Assembly (NCBI GenBank): GCA_002413455.1
Contig: DHXA01000006.1
Location: 1 to 10,160, forward strand
Origin: Rhodanobacter sp. UBA5168
Lineage (GTDB): Bacteria; Pseudomonadota; Gammaproteobacteria; Xanthomonadales; Rhodanobacteraceae
Reading direction: 5' to 3'
DNA: 10,160 nt
A model generated the notes under the pieces. That model made no database searches and was not told the DNA's origin. It was given only the letters and a program-made list of their open reading frames with translations. The position numbers were made by a program, and so were the translations under genes. Shown in pieces: positions 1 through 6,431 of the stretch. How positions within the stretch are numbered: position 1 is the first letter of the stretch; every line of letters begins with the position of its first letter.

Positions 1-101
1 CCGTTGTGCACGGGGGCGAGGCTGCTGCCGGCGTGCAGCGGTGCCACGAACGCAAGCAGGATCATGCAAAGCAGCGTGCGCATGCACGGGCGCATGCGCA
101 T
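1..101 (-). CDS. N-terminus of an exported protein, cut by the left edge
   Basis: Reading leftward from an ATG whose A is base 101, 33 codons stay open to the window edge. The start reads MRMRPCMRTLLCMILLAF, followed by VAPLHAGSSLAPVHNG. It has a basic n-region, a hydrophobic core at about residues 8-20 and a plausible signal peptidase I site after LHA (about residue 24). The ATG overlaps the stop of the upstream lyase gene as TGATG, a common translational-coupling arrangement that supports an expressed gene. Internal ATGs at 95, 83 and 65 are also possible starts, and the one at 83 gives a more typical signal peptide length. No mature domain is visible, so the function is unknown. Confidence 0.5.
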   Translation of the reverse strand, partial: MRMRPCMRTLLCMILLAFVAPLHAGSSLAPVHN

Positions 102-958
102 CAGCCGGGACGACGTGCGGCAGCGAGCAGGGCTTCGGCGCGCTTCAGGAAGGGCAGGTCGATCATCCTGCCATCGACCACGAAGGCACCGCGCGATTGC
201 GTCCTGGCCACCTCGGCCGCCGCGACGATGCGACGTGCCGCCGCGAGTTCCGCCTCCGAGGCAGCGAACGCGGCGTTCGCCAGGGGCACCTGCCGCGGAT
301 GCACGCAGGACTTGCCCACGAAACCCAGTCGTCGCGCCATGCATGCCTCCCCGGTGTAGCCGGCGTCATCATCGAATGCGGCAAAGGCGCCGTCCATCGC
401 GAACACGCCGGCCTGGGCCGCGGCCATGCGCAGGGCGAACATCGCCGCGTGCACATTGCGCGGATCGGTGCGGTCGATGCCATGCGGTTCGAACAGGTCG
501 CCCAGGCCGAGCTGCAGCCCGGCGACGCGCGGATGGGCGCCGGCGATGCGCGCGGCATCAGCCAGCGCCCGCGGCGTCTCGATGTTCACCAACAGTCCGA
601 TCGGACGGTCCAGTCCGTTCGCGCGTTCGGCGTGCTCGATCATCGCGACGGCGGCCAGCAAGGCCTCCGGCGATTCGATCTTGGGCAGGTTGATCAGGGC
701 GACGGCCGGATGGACGATCGCGGCAAGGTCGGGCGCGAAATGCGGTGAATCCGGGGCATTGGTTCGCACGATGACGACCTTGGCCGCCTGTGCCACGGCC
801 GCGCTGGCGACAAAGTCCGCCACGGCCTGGCGTGCCACGGCCTTGCGCTCCTCGGCCACCGCGTCCTCCAGGTCGAAGGACAGCGCATCGGCCTCGCCGG
901 CCAGCGCCTTGGCGAACAGTTCCGGCCGCGCACCAGGCACGAACAACTTGCTACGCAT
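101..958 (-). CDS. CitE/HpcH-HpaI family CoA-ester lyase (citrate lyase beta-like)
   Basis: A 285-residue protein of the usual length for stand-alone CitE-like lyases, which form or cleave carbon-carbon bonds in acyl-CoA esters (malyl-CoA, citramalyl-CoA and similar) in a TIM barrel with Mg2+. Visible family landmarks are the start MRSKLFVPGARPELF, the DLEDAV motif (29-34), the substrate-binding arginine in VRTN (65), LPKIE (92-96), the metal ligands Glu127 in NIETPR and Asp154 in GLGDLF, and the late GKSCVHPRQV segment (215-224). No CitD or CitF subunit gene lies nearby, so it is a stand-alone paralogue rather than part of citrate lyase. The ATG at 958 fits the family N-terminus exactly. It lies 131 bases downstream of the subtilase gene, probably with its own promoter, and is coupled to the exported protein after it. 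The substrate cannot be told from sequence. Confidence 0.9.
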   Translation of the reverse strand: MRSKLFVPGARPELFAKALAGEADALSFDLEDAVAEERKAVARQAVADFVASAAVAQAAKVVIVRTNAPDSPHFAPDLAAIVHPAVALINLPKIESPEALLAAVAMIEHAERANGLDRPIGLLVNIETPRALADAARIAGAHPRVAGLQLGLGDLFEPHGIDRTDPRNVHAAMFALRMAAAQAGVFAMDGAFAAFDDDAGYTGEACMARRLGFVGKSCVHPRQVPLANAAFAASEAELAAARRIVAAAEVARTQSRGAFVVDGRMIDLPFLKRAEALLAAARRPG

Positions 959-1089
959 GGGATGGTCCGCCGATCGCCCGCCTCGTCATGAGCGGCAGTG
1001 TGCGGCAAGGACTCCCGCGAATCGAGCGGACCCGGCATGTTCAAAAGATAGTTTTTCTATCTAGCTGGCCGGTGCCGCGGAAGCCAGAT
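959..1089 (-). other. Intergenic leader of the lyase gene
   Basis: 131 bases between the subtilase stop and the lyase start. It holds an AT-rich inverted repeat (described separately) in otherwise GC-rich DNA. No clear sigma-70 promoter boxes or strong ribosome binding site were seen. A short out-of-frame ATG reading frame of about a dozen codons lies just before the lyase start and is probably meaningless. Confidence 0.5.
1046..1062. promoter_or_regulatory. Inverted repeat AGATAG-N5-CTATCT (operator or weak terminator)
   Basis: A perfect 6-base inverted repeat with a five-base T (plus strand) or A (minus strand) spacer, in the gap before the CitE-like gene. ATAG/CTAT half-sites are typical of LysR-type regulators, though the usual OxyR-like spacing is 7, not 5. 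On the minus strand the right arm runs into TTTT, so a weak rho-independent terminator for the subtilase operon, 28-44 bases past its stop, is the alternative. The sequence does not decide between them, and no LysR gene lies in the window. Confidence 0.45.
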
Positions 1090-2391
1090 CTAATGAGCGC
1101 CTTTCTGCGTTTCGCGCAGTGCCGCCACTGCTGCCGCTGCGTTGACCTGGAACCTTCCGTGGGAGACTTTGCTGCTGCGTAGCAGGAGATCATGGACCGT
1201 GCGTGCATCCAGTCGGGGCGAGAGAGCCAGCAACAGGGCAACGATGCCGCTGACATGCGGAGCAGCCATGGATGATCCGGACGTGAAGTCATATCCGCCA
1301 CCGGGCTGGGTGGTCAGGATGTCGTTTCCGGGAGCGCTGACCACGCCGGGCGATGCTGCCGATGTGCCGCTGACGCGCACCACGATGACTCCAGGCGCAT
1401 CGGCCGGGAATCCGTCGACGTTGCCATCGGGTGGCATGGCGGCGACCACGATGCGGCCGTCTTCCAGTATGCGGACGAGCAGCTTGTCCAGTAGCGGATC
1501 GGCGGGGCCGCCCAGGCTCAGATTGATGATGCGGGCATCCGTATCGATGATCGCCGCCAGCGCCTTGGCGAGCGTAAAGGAATTGCAGCGTGCGCCGGCA
1601 TGAGACGCGGCCGGATACCAGCATGCCTTGTAGATGCTGAGCATGGCCTTGGGCGCCATTCCCACGATGCCGCGATGATTGTCGCCATCGGCGGCGATCA
1701 CGCCCGCCACTTCCGTGCCATGGCCATCGCGGTTGAACGCCGCCGCATCGTCATCGACCATGTTGTGCATGTCGTGGATACGCCCCTGAAGATCGGGATG
1801 CGTCGTGTCGACGCCCGTATCGACGACCGCAACATGAACCCCACTGCCTTCGCTGAAGTCATGTGCGAGGGCGGCATCGGTTTCGACGAAGCCGCGTTGG
1901 AGGCTGGCGTAGGGATCGTTGTCCTGGCGCGGCTGCGGCGGTTCGGTTGTGTAAACGGCGTAGTCGTGCAGCGGCTGTGCAAGCTGCACCCGGTCGTCCT
2001 TGGCGAGCGCCTTGATCAAGGCGTCCCGGGCCATGCCCGGCGGCGTCTTCACCACCACGCAGTACACGTCGAGGGCCTTGATCGGCCAGCCGGTGATCTC
2101 GCGCAAACCGTAATGTCGCTTCAGCGCAGCCAGGGTGGCAGCTGCGCGCTGTCCGGCGCCGTAATGCTTCGGCGGGGCATAACCCAGCAGGCTGGAGCCC
2201 GCGTGCGTGGCGGGGGGATCGATCGGATTGGCGACAGCCAGCACGATGTCGCGCTGACTGTCCATGGCGGACGCGTTGACGACCGGCGCATGGCCGGGAC
2301 TGGCGTGATCATCCTGCGGCGCCTTGGGACGCATAGAGGCGCACGCGCTCAAAGCCATGACGGCTGCGAGAAGGATGAGGCCGTGTTTCAT
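1090..2391 (-). CDS. Lipoprotein subtilisin-like serine protease (peptidase family S8)
   Basis: A 433-residue envelope subtilase. The ATG at 2391 is chosen because it overlaps the anti-sigma stop as ATGA and begins a lipoprotein signal peptide with lipobox LSAC (Cys17). Residue +2 is Ala, which in general favours sorting to the outer membrane. Residues about 47-146 look like an I9-type inhibitory prodomain ending in QLAQPL (136-141). The catalytic domain follows with Asp191 (VVDTG), His224 (GHGTE) and Ser374 (SGSSMAAPH). The oxyanion-hole Asn is probably Asn324, but the usual AAAGN segment reads AAMPPDGN, as if three residues were inserted. As the last gene of a sigma/anti-sigma operon it is probably co-expressed with its regulators and may act on the anti-sigma factor or on damaged envelope proteins. 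The protease family is secure; the signalling role is inference. Confidence 0.92.
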   Translation of the reverse strand: MKHGLILLAAVMALSACASMRPKAPQDDHASPGHAPVVNASAMDSQRDIVLAVANPIDPPATHAGSSLLGYAPPKHYGAGQRAAATLAALKRHYGLREITGWPIKALDVYCVVVKTPPGMARDALIKALAKDDRVQLAQPLHDYAVYTTEPPQPRQDNDPYASLQRGFVETDAALAHDFSEGSGVHVAVVDTGVDTTHPDLQGRIHDMHNMVDDDAAAFNRDGHGTEVAGVIAADGDNHRGIVGMAPKAMLSIYKACWYPAASHAGARCNSFTLAKALAAIIDTDARIINLSLGGPADPLLDKLLVRILEDGRIVVAAMPPDGNVDGFPADAPGVIVVRVSGTSAASPGVVSAPGNDILTTQPGGGYDFTSGSSMAAPHVSGIVALLLALSPRLDARTVHDLLLRSSKVSHGRFQVNAAAAVAALRETQKGAH

Positions 2392-3023
2392 GGCGCGCTG
2401 ATGACGGGCTCCGCCAGGCGGATGCCCCGTGTCGCGCGCAACTGCTGCAAGGTGGTCCGCGGTGCTGAAGCGGAATCCGTTGGCGCGACGGTGTAGGCAC
2501 CCACATCGTTGGGGCCACCCACCACCTTCAAGCGAAGGGCATGCAGCAAGGCATTCCAATCGGCCAATGTCATGGCCGTGTCAGGCACGACACGGATCGC
2601 GCCCGGCGCCGCCGGCGGAGCCTCCTGGCTGAGCGTGCGATACAGCGGGCTTCCGTCCGCCGACCACAACTTCATGCCCAGGGCACCGATACCGAGCGCC
2701 TGGAGCAGCACCACGGCGACCAGTGCCCGGTTCAACCAGTTTCCCGAGCGCGAGCGCAGGCGCACCTCCTGGGGCTCCGGCGTATCGAGACGGGCGAGCA
2801 GGCGGCCCAATCCGATGTTCGCGTCGACCGGAATGTCCGAAGGCAGCGACATGGCCAGCCGCAGGCGACTTTGCTGGTCATACTCCCTGCGGCAGGCCTC
2901 GCATTGCGCCAGATGACCTTCCAGCCATTCGCCTTGCTCGTGCGTGGCGCTGCCCTGCAACACCCACGGCATCGCCTCCCAGGCGCGGACGCAGTCCCGC
3001 TCGGAATTCGACGGGAACGTCAT
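2388..3023 (-). CDS. Membrane anti-sigma factor with zinc-binding ZAS motif
   Basis: A 211-residue single-pass protein. Residues 1-60 hold the anti-sigma zinc-finger helix motif H-x3-C-x2-C (His37, Cys41, Cys44), which binds and holds the cognate ECF sigma factor in the cytoplasm. One membrane helix lies at about 97-118, flanked by Arg/Trp before and Lys/Trp after, giving a periplasmic C-terminal part of about 90 residues. That part has a strand-helix-strand-strand-helix-strand pattern: IRVVPD (143-148), a helix at 152-163, VVGGP (167-171), AYTV (176-179), a helix at about 190-197 and RLAEPV (202-207). This resembles an I9-type protease prodomain. The ATG at 3023 overlaps the sigma stop as ATGA, and the gene ends in another ATGA overlap with the subtilase. 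A longer reading frame upstream to 3131 lies inside the sigma gene and was not used. Confidence 0.9.
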   Translation of the reverse strand: MTFPSNSERDCVRAWEAMPWVLQGSATHEQGEWLEGHLAQCEACRREYDQQSRLRLAMSLPSDIPVDANIGLGRLLARLDTPEPQEVRLRSRSGNWLNRALVAVVLLQALGIGALGMKLWSADGSPLYRTLSQEAPPAAPGAIRVVPDTAMTLADWNALLHALRLKVVGGPNDVGAYTVAPTDSASAPRTTLQQLRATRGIRLAEPVISAP

Positions 3024-3604
3024 GGCGCGTTCTCCCTGTGGATGGGCGTCTCTCCCGCGAGGCCGGGGAGCACATTGCGCAGCTTGACCCGCGCATGGAA
3101 CAGACGCGCCTTCACGGTGCCCACGGGGCACTGCATGATGACAGCGACTTCATCCAGGGTATGACCGACGCCATAGACCAGTTCGATCACGGTCCGTTGA
3201 TCCGCCGACAGGCGATCGAGCCCCTTGCCCAGCCAGTCGCGCAACTCGCGATCTTCATCCAGGTCATGGGCGGGAGTGCGCTGTTCGGGCAGGGTGTCGT
3301 CCTCGACCGGCTCGTCGCCGTGCTGCCGCAGCGCCTTCAGCCCACAGCGATAGGCAATGCCCATGAGCCAGGTGGAAACGCGCGAATCCCCGTGGAAGGT
3401 GCCCGCCTTCTGCCAGGCGATCCAGAAGCAGTCGTTGATGACTTCTTCGATGACGTCGGGGCGCCGCGTCAGGCGCGACAGGAAGCGGCAAAGCCTGCCG
3501 TGATAGCTGCGGTACAGCACACCCAGCGCTACGCGATCGCCCGCCGACATGCGCTGGAGCAGCATGCGGTCGGGGGCATCCGCATCGATATCGGTGTCGT
3601 TCAT
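3020..3604 (-). CDS. ECF (group IV) RNA polymerase sigma factor, RpoE-like
   Basis: 194 residues, the normal length for an ECF sigma factor with only regions 2 and 4. Region 2 covers about 29-93, with the core-binding and -10-recognition helices LYRSYHGRLCRFL and VIEEVINDCFWIAW, then STWLMGIAYR. Region 4 covers about 128-180: the start QRTVIELVYGVGHTLDEVA and the recognition helix GTVKARLFHARVKLR that reads the -35 box. The gene leads a tightly overlapped operon with its anti-sigma factor and a subtilase. About 36 bases before the ATG at 3604 the predicted transcription start of an ECF-like promoter is seen, implying autoregulation. No strong Shine-Dalgarno is visible. There is no SnoaL-type C-terminal extension. 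The signal it answers cannot be read from the sequence. Confidence 0.95.
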   Translation of the reverse strand: MNDTDIDADAPDRMLLQRMSAGDRVALGVLYRSYHGRLCRFLSRLTRRPDVIEEVINDCFWIAWQKAGTFHGDSRVSTWLMGIAYRCGLKALRQHGDEPVEDDTLPEQRTPAHDLDEDRELRDWLGKGLDRLSADQRTVIELVYGVGHTLDEVAVIMQCPVGTVKARLFHARVKLRNVLPGLAGETPIHRENAP

Positions 3605-3644
3605 GGGTTCGGACAGGTCGTCGGATCGTGGTTGGTCCGCTACG

Positions 3645-3674
3645 TAAGTACCGGATCAGCGCAAGAAGGTTGCC
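3645..3674 (-). promoter_or_regulatory. Predicted ECF promoter A, upstream of the sigma gene
   Basis: Minus-strand GGCAACCTT (3666-3674), 12 bases, then CGGTACTTA (3645-3653). AACC-type -35 boxes are typical of ECF sigma factors, and AACCTT to TACTTA leaves a 15-base spacer. The same pattern with the same spacing precedes two other transcription units here (7184-7213 and 7286-7315). It starts 8 bases after the beta-barrel gene ends and predicts a transcript start near 3639, a leader of about 36 bases. Autoregulation of ECF operons is common. Assignment to this sigma factor is inference. Confidence 0.7.
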
Positions 3675-3681
3675 TCTGCAT

Positions 3682-4518
3682 TCAAAAGGAGCGCGAAATC
3701 GTGGCGACCCAGGGGGAGGCGCCCAGATAGTACCGTTGTCGGCGTGTTTCCGGATCGGCCATGATGCGATCGAGCTCGATCCGCCAGGGTCCCTGGGTCC
3801 ATAGTAATCCCACATGGCCGTAGTTGCTCAGGCCAGCGCGGTCGGGGCGGTAAGACCTGGCCTGATCGTAACGATAAGGCCGGTAGGACGCGGCCAGGGA
3901 CTGGGCGACGCCGGCCCCGGCGGAAAGGGAGAGATGCTCCGCCAATGGCCAATGGAGACTGAGGTCGGCGGCACCACGGGGCCGGTGGCCCTCCGCACCC
4001 AGGACGTAGATGGCCGAGACGCCCAGGGTCAGCACGTCCCGATAGGTCCAGTTGAGCCCGGTTTCGGCGCGATCGGAGGTCCCTCCACGGTTGCCGCTGG
4101 AATACCGGTAATAGAGCAGGCTCGCCTGCATCTGCCAGTCATTGGACAGCGTCCAATGGCGGGACCCCTGGACGAGGGCTTCGGCCAGCCGGCCGGGCGA
4201 GCGCACGGCAGCACCTCCGGACAGGCCCAGCGACCAGCCCGCCGGAAACGTCCAGGACGCCGCCCCCTGCACGATGGGCGTATTGCCGGTGATCGCCTGA
4301 CCCCGGTCAACCAGCTGCGAGCTGAGTGCCACGGTGCCATTGAAGGTGGTCGATTGGGCATCCAGTGCCGGGGAAAGGCCGATGCCAACGGCCAATAAGG
4401 TGAAACCAAAGCCCTTGCGAATAATGGATTCGCCCCGGGTCGCGCCATCGGGGTGGCGGGAATCAACGGGACGATCGCGCAAACACATCGCCGCGCGCGG
4501 GAAGCGATAGTCCGTCAT
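3682..4518 (-). CDS. Outer-membrane beta-barrel protein, resembling the TorF/TIGR02001 putative porins
   Basis: 278 residues. After a hydrophobic segment (about 36-50) and a likely cleavage near ALDAQ (51-55), the chain is a run of amphipathic strands rich in aromatics and Gly/Ser. It opens with a segment like the family's first strand (SSQLVDRGQAITGNTPIVQG, 66-85) and ends in Phe, as outer-membrane proteins do. The 35 residues before the hydrophobic core are long and not signal-like, so the start is uncertain: ATG at 4518 and at 4488 both fit, and neither has a clear ribosome binding site. No in-frame ATG lies closer to the hydrophobic core. It is the last gene of the cytochrome group, 95 bases after cytochrome c. 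Family assignment is by eye, and no substrate can be named. Confidence 0.75.
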   Translation of the reverse strand: MTDYRFPRAAMCLRDRPVDSRHPDGATRGESIIRKGFGFTLLAVGIGLSPALDAQSTTFNGTVALSSQLVDRGQAITGNTPIVQGAASWTFPAGWSLGLSGGAAVRSPGRLAEALVQGSRHWTLSNDWQMQASLLYYRYSSGNRGGTSDRAETGLNWTYRDVLTLGVSAIYVLGAEGHRPRGAADLSLHWPLAEHLSLSAGAGVAQSLAASYRPYRYDQARSYRPDRAGLSNYGHVGLLWTQGPWRIELDRIMADPETRRQRYYLGASPWVATISRSF

Positions 4519-4613
4519 GAGCCAATCATCGGTTCATTACTTGAACGATCCATGCTGACGCGGCCAGTGCCCATGCCACTCCCGATCGATTCGGCGCAGG
4601 CCAAGGAAGATCA

Positions 4614-5003
4614 TCAGTGCAGCGTGCCAAGGTACGAAATGAGATCGTCCAGATCCTTGGCGTCGGTAAGGCCATCGTATTTCATTTTGGTGCCTGGATT
4701 GGCTTGATTTGCCGGTTGCGACAAATAACTGCGCAGCTTTTCCGGCGTCCAGACCCAGTCGCTTCGTCCGCGCAGGGCATCCGAATACTGGTAATCCGGC
4801 AATGTGGCCGCCTTGCGCCCCACGATGCCAAAAAGGCTGGGGCCCTTTTTATTGCGCCCCTCCCGGTTGCTGTGACACTCGGCGCATTCCGACTTGAAGA
4901 CATCCGACCCTGCAGCGGCGTCGGTGGCATGGGCAGGAAGAGCAGCCAGCGCCCAGCCCAGGACAAGTGCTGCGGCGGACAGACCCAACGGTAATTTCGT
5001 CAT
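4614..5003 (-). CDS. Soluble class I cytochrome c
   Basis: A 129-residue periplasmic monoheme electron carrier of the mitochondrial/c2 type. The signal peptide ends at about residue 26 (PAHA/TDAA). The heme site is Cys40-x-x-Cys43-His44 and the sixth ligand is Met107 in the PGTKMKYDG loop. FGIVGRKAA (58-66), YSDA, WTPEKL (85-90) and DLISYL (120-125) match the family layout. The ATG at 5003 sits two bases after the stop of the heme-porin gene, so the two are surely co-transcribed; a longer frame to 5129 lacks a signal peptide at its start and overlaps the porin gene. Its likely job is to carry electrons between the outer-membrane heme-porin and inner-membrane partners such as the b561 cytochrome. 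Identity is firm; direction of electron flow is unknown. Confidence 0.93.
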   Translation of the reverse strand: MTKLPLGLSAAALVLGWALAALPAHATDAAAGSDVFKSECAECHSNREGRNKKGPSLFGIVGRKAATLPDYQYSDALRGRSDWVWTPEKLRSYLSQPANQANPGTKMKYDGLTDAKDLDDLISYLGTLH

Positions 5004-5005
5004 TT

Positions 5006-6379
5006 TTAGAACGCCAGGCTCGCTGAAACCAGAAATGCATTGAGGTCGGCCGGCCGGGTTGTCGAAACGCCCGGCGCAGCGCCGAAGATGTTGTTCGTCG
5101 CGCCGTTGAACCGGGTGAAGCGGAACCACGTGGCGGCGATCTTCAGATTTGCCATGGCAGTGACCGAGTCATCCTTGCCGAACGGCGCCCAGAACACGCT
5201 GAGGAGATTGGCGGTGGTGTCGGGGTTGCCGTACGGGCCGAAGCGGACCGCATCGCGTGTGCCGTTGCTCTCCAGGTGCGCAAGCTGCAGGCCATAGCTC
5301 TGCCTGAAGGTGTAGGTGACGCTCAGGGTTTCATCGTGCAGCGCGCCGCGCGGCAGGGCGGTGAAGCCCGGAGTGCCAGGGTCCGGCGGTGTGCTGCCGT
5401 ACCGGCGCTTTTCGAGGATATTCACATAGCTGAGCTGCACGATGTTTTCCCGGTTACCGAGAAACTGGTAAGTCAGGTCGTAGCCCAAGTCAGTGAGTTT
5501 GTCCGCCGGTCCACTGCGCTGAAGCTGGCGCCTGGTCGTCAGTCCCACCACGCCCACCGAGAAGAACTGGCGCTTGAGATCCTTCATGTACGCGAAGCGG
5601 AAATAGCCGGTGTCGCTGAGTGTGCCCGGGTCGCCCGAGATGGAATAACCGAGGCGCTCCTGCGTGGAAGTCGGCAGCGAGTTGTAGGTGCCCACTTCGC
5701 CATACCAGTCCGAGTCATACAGGCCGTAGACAGTGGCGCCAATGACACGGTAGGCGGGTGCGTTGGCGCTGGACTGTTTGAGGAAGGTGCCAGTGGGTCC
5801 TTGGCCCCCGGGTGGCCCGAGGTTTGTCGCGGCGGGCAGCACGGCGATCGGATCATCGAAGCTCGGACTGTTGTTGACGCTTACGCCCAGCGTCAGGTCC
5901 TTGCCGCCGAGCTTGAGTTCCCTGGCGACAAAGCGCAGATCGACATTGCGGAGTTTGGTGTTGTAGGTGTTGTGTCCGACATGATCGGCCTCGACCTTGA
6001 CGTAACCGCCGACCTGATCGGTCAGGCGGCCGGCCAGGTAGAGGTCGGCCTCGGTGAGGTTCATGGTGCTCTCGCCACGGGCCGGTGCGGTATGCGTTTC
6101 GATCAGCTGGGCGGCCAGTGGAATCTTGCCGCCGTTGCCGTCCGTATCGGTGTAGCCGTTCAACTTGAAGCGCATCCCGTAGGGCGTCAGGTTCGGTCCG
6201 TTGCCGCCGCCGCCGTACGCACCGGCGTGACAGTCGGCACAGGCGGATCCGGTTTGTCGGGCATACACCGGAATGGCGTGAGCGGCGGTGCTGGCGAACA
6301 GCAGCAGCGCCGCAAGGCTGCAGTACAGCGTCACGATTCCGGAACGGAGATTCGCCCATCGGTGCGGAAAAGACGACAT
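5006..6379 (-). CDS. Cyc2-like outer-membrane cytochrome c-porin fusion
   Basis: 457 residues. A signal peptide (cleavage at about 35, TAAHA/IP) leads directly into PVYARQTGSACADCH, with one heme site at Cys47-Ala-Asp-Cys50-His51, followed by NLTPYGMRFKLNGYTD (63-78). This arrangement, a PxFARQTGxxCxxCH motif with LTPxGxxFKLxGYT shortly after, is the hallmark I know from Cyc2, the fused monoheme-porin of iron-oxidising bacteria. The remaining 360 residues are alternating amphipathic strands with loops, ending in Phe457, consistent with a porin-like barrel. Cyc2 proteins are about 400-500 residues, so the length fits. A loop of Gly-rich residues (GGGGNGP, 56-62) separates CH from the LTP motif. 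The start is set by a strong ribosome binding site. Neighbours are b561 upstream (52 bases) and cytochrome c downstream (2 bases). Many Cyc2 relatives are not proven iron oxidases; the electron donor or acceptor is unknown. Confidence 0.88.
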   Translation of the reverse strand: MSSFPHRWANLRSGIVTLYCSLAALLLFASTAAHAIPVYARQTGSACADCHAGAYGGGGNGPNLTPYGMRFKLNGYTDTDGNGGKIPLAAQLIETHTAPARGESTMNLTEADLYLAGRLTDQVGGYVKVEADHVGHNTYNTKLRNVDLRFVARELKLGGKDLTLGVSVNNSPSFDDPIAVLPAATNLGPPGGQGPTGTFLKQSSANAPAYRVIGATVYGLYDSDWYGEVGTYNSLPTSTQERLGYSISGDPGTLSDTGYFRFAYMKDLKRQFFSVGVVGLTTRRQLQRSGPADKLTDLGYDLTYQFLGNRENIVQLSYVNILEKRRYGSTPPDPGTPGFTALPRGALHDETLSVTYTFRQSYGLQLAHLESNGTRDAVRFGPYGNPDTTANLLSVFWAPFGKDDSVTAMANLKIAATWFRFTRFNGATNNIFGAAPGVSTTRPADLNAFLVSASLAF

Positions 6380-6383
6380 GAAG

Positions 6384-6390
6384 TCTCCTT
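6384..6390 (-). promoter_or_regulatory. Strong ribosome binding site of the heme-porin gene
   Basis: Minus-strand AAGGAGA, four bases before the ATG at 6379. It is the clearest Shine-Dalgarno in the window and fixes the start of the heme-porin gene. It suggests that this gene is translated more strongly than its neighbours. Confidence 0.85.
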
Positions 6391-6431
6391 GTTGGGACAG
6401 GTGCGGCAGTGAAGTAAGGGCCGTGCGCAGG

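Noticed and set aside
1600..2496. A 298-codon plus-strand frame opposite the subtilase
   Set aside because: Antisense to intact catalytic motifs of the subtilase; no family resemblance.
2392..2559. 56-residue upstream extension of the subtilase
   Set aside because: The lipoprotein signal peptide and the ATGA overlap both point to the start at 2391.
3024..3131. 36-residue upstream extension of the anti-sigma factor
   Set aside because: It lies wholly inside the sigma gene, and the ATGA overlap marks the start at 3023.
2723..3730. A 335-codon plus-strand frame across the anti-sigma and sigma genes
   Set aside because: Spans two well-supported minus-strand genes and their promoter; typical antisense shadow in GC-rich DNA.
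3720..3760. Another CGGTACT on the minus strand near 3730
   Set aside because: No GCAACCTT-like box at the required distance, and it lies inside the beta-barrel coding region.
5276..6412. A 378-codon open frame on the plus strand opposite the heme-porin gene
   Set aside because: It mirrors the porin gene's codon pattern, has no recognisable motif, and the minus-strand protein has a signal peptide, heme site, strong ribosome binding site and terminal Phe.
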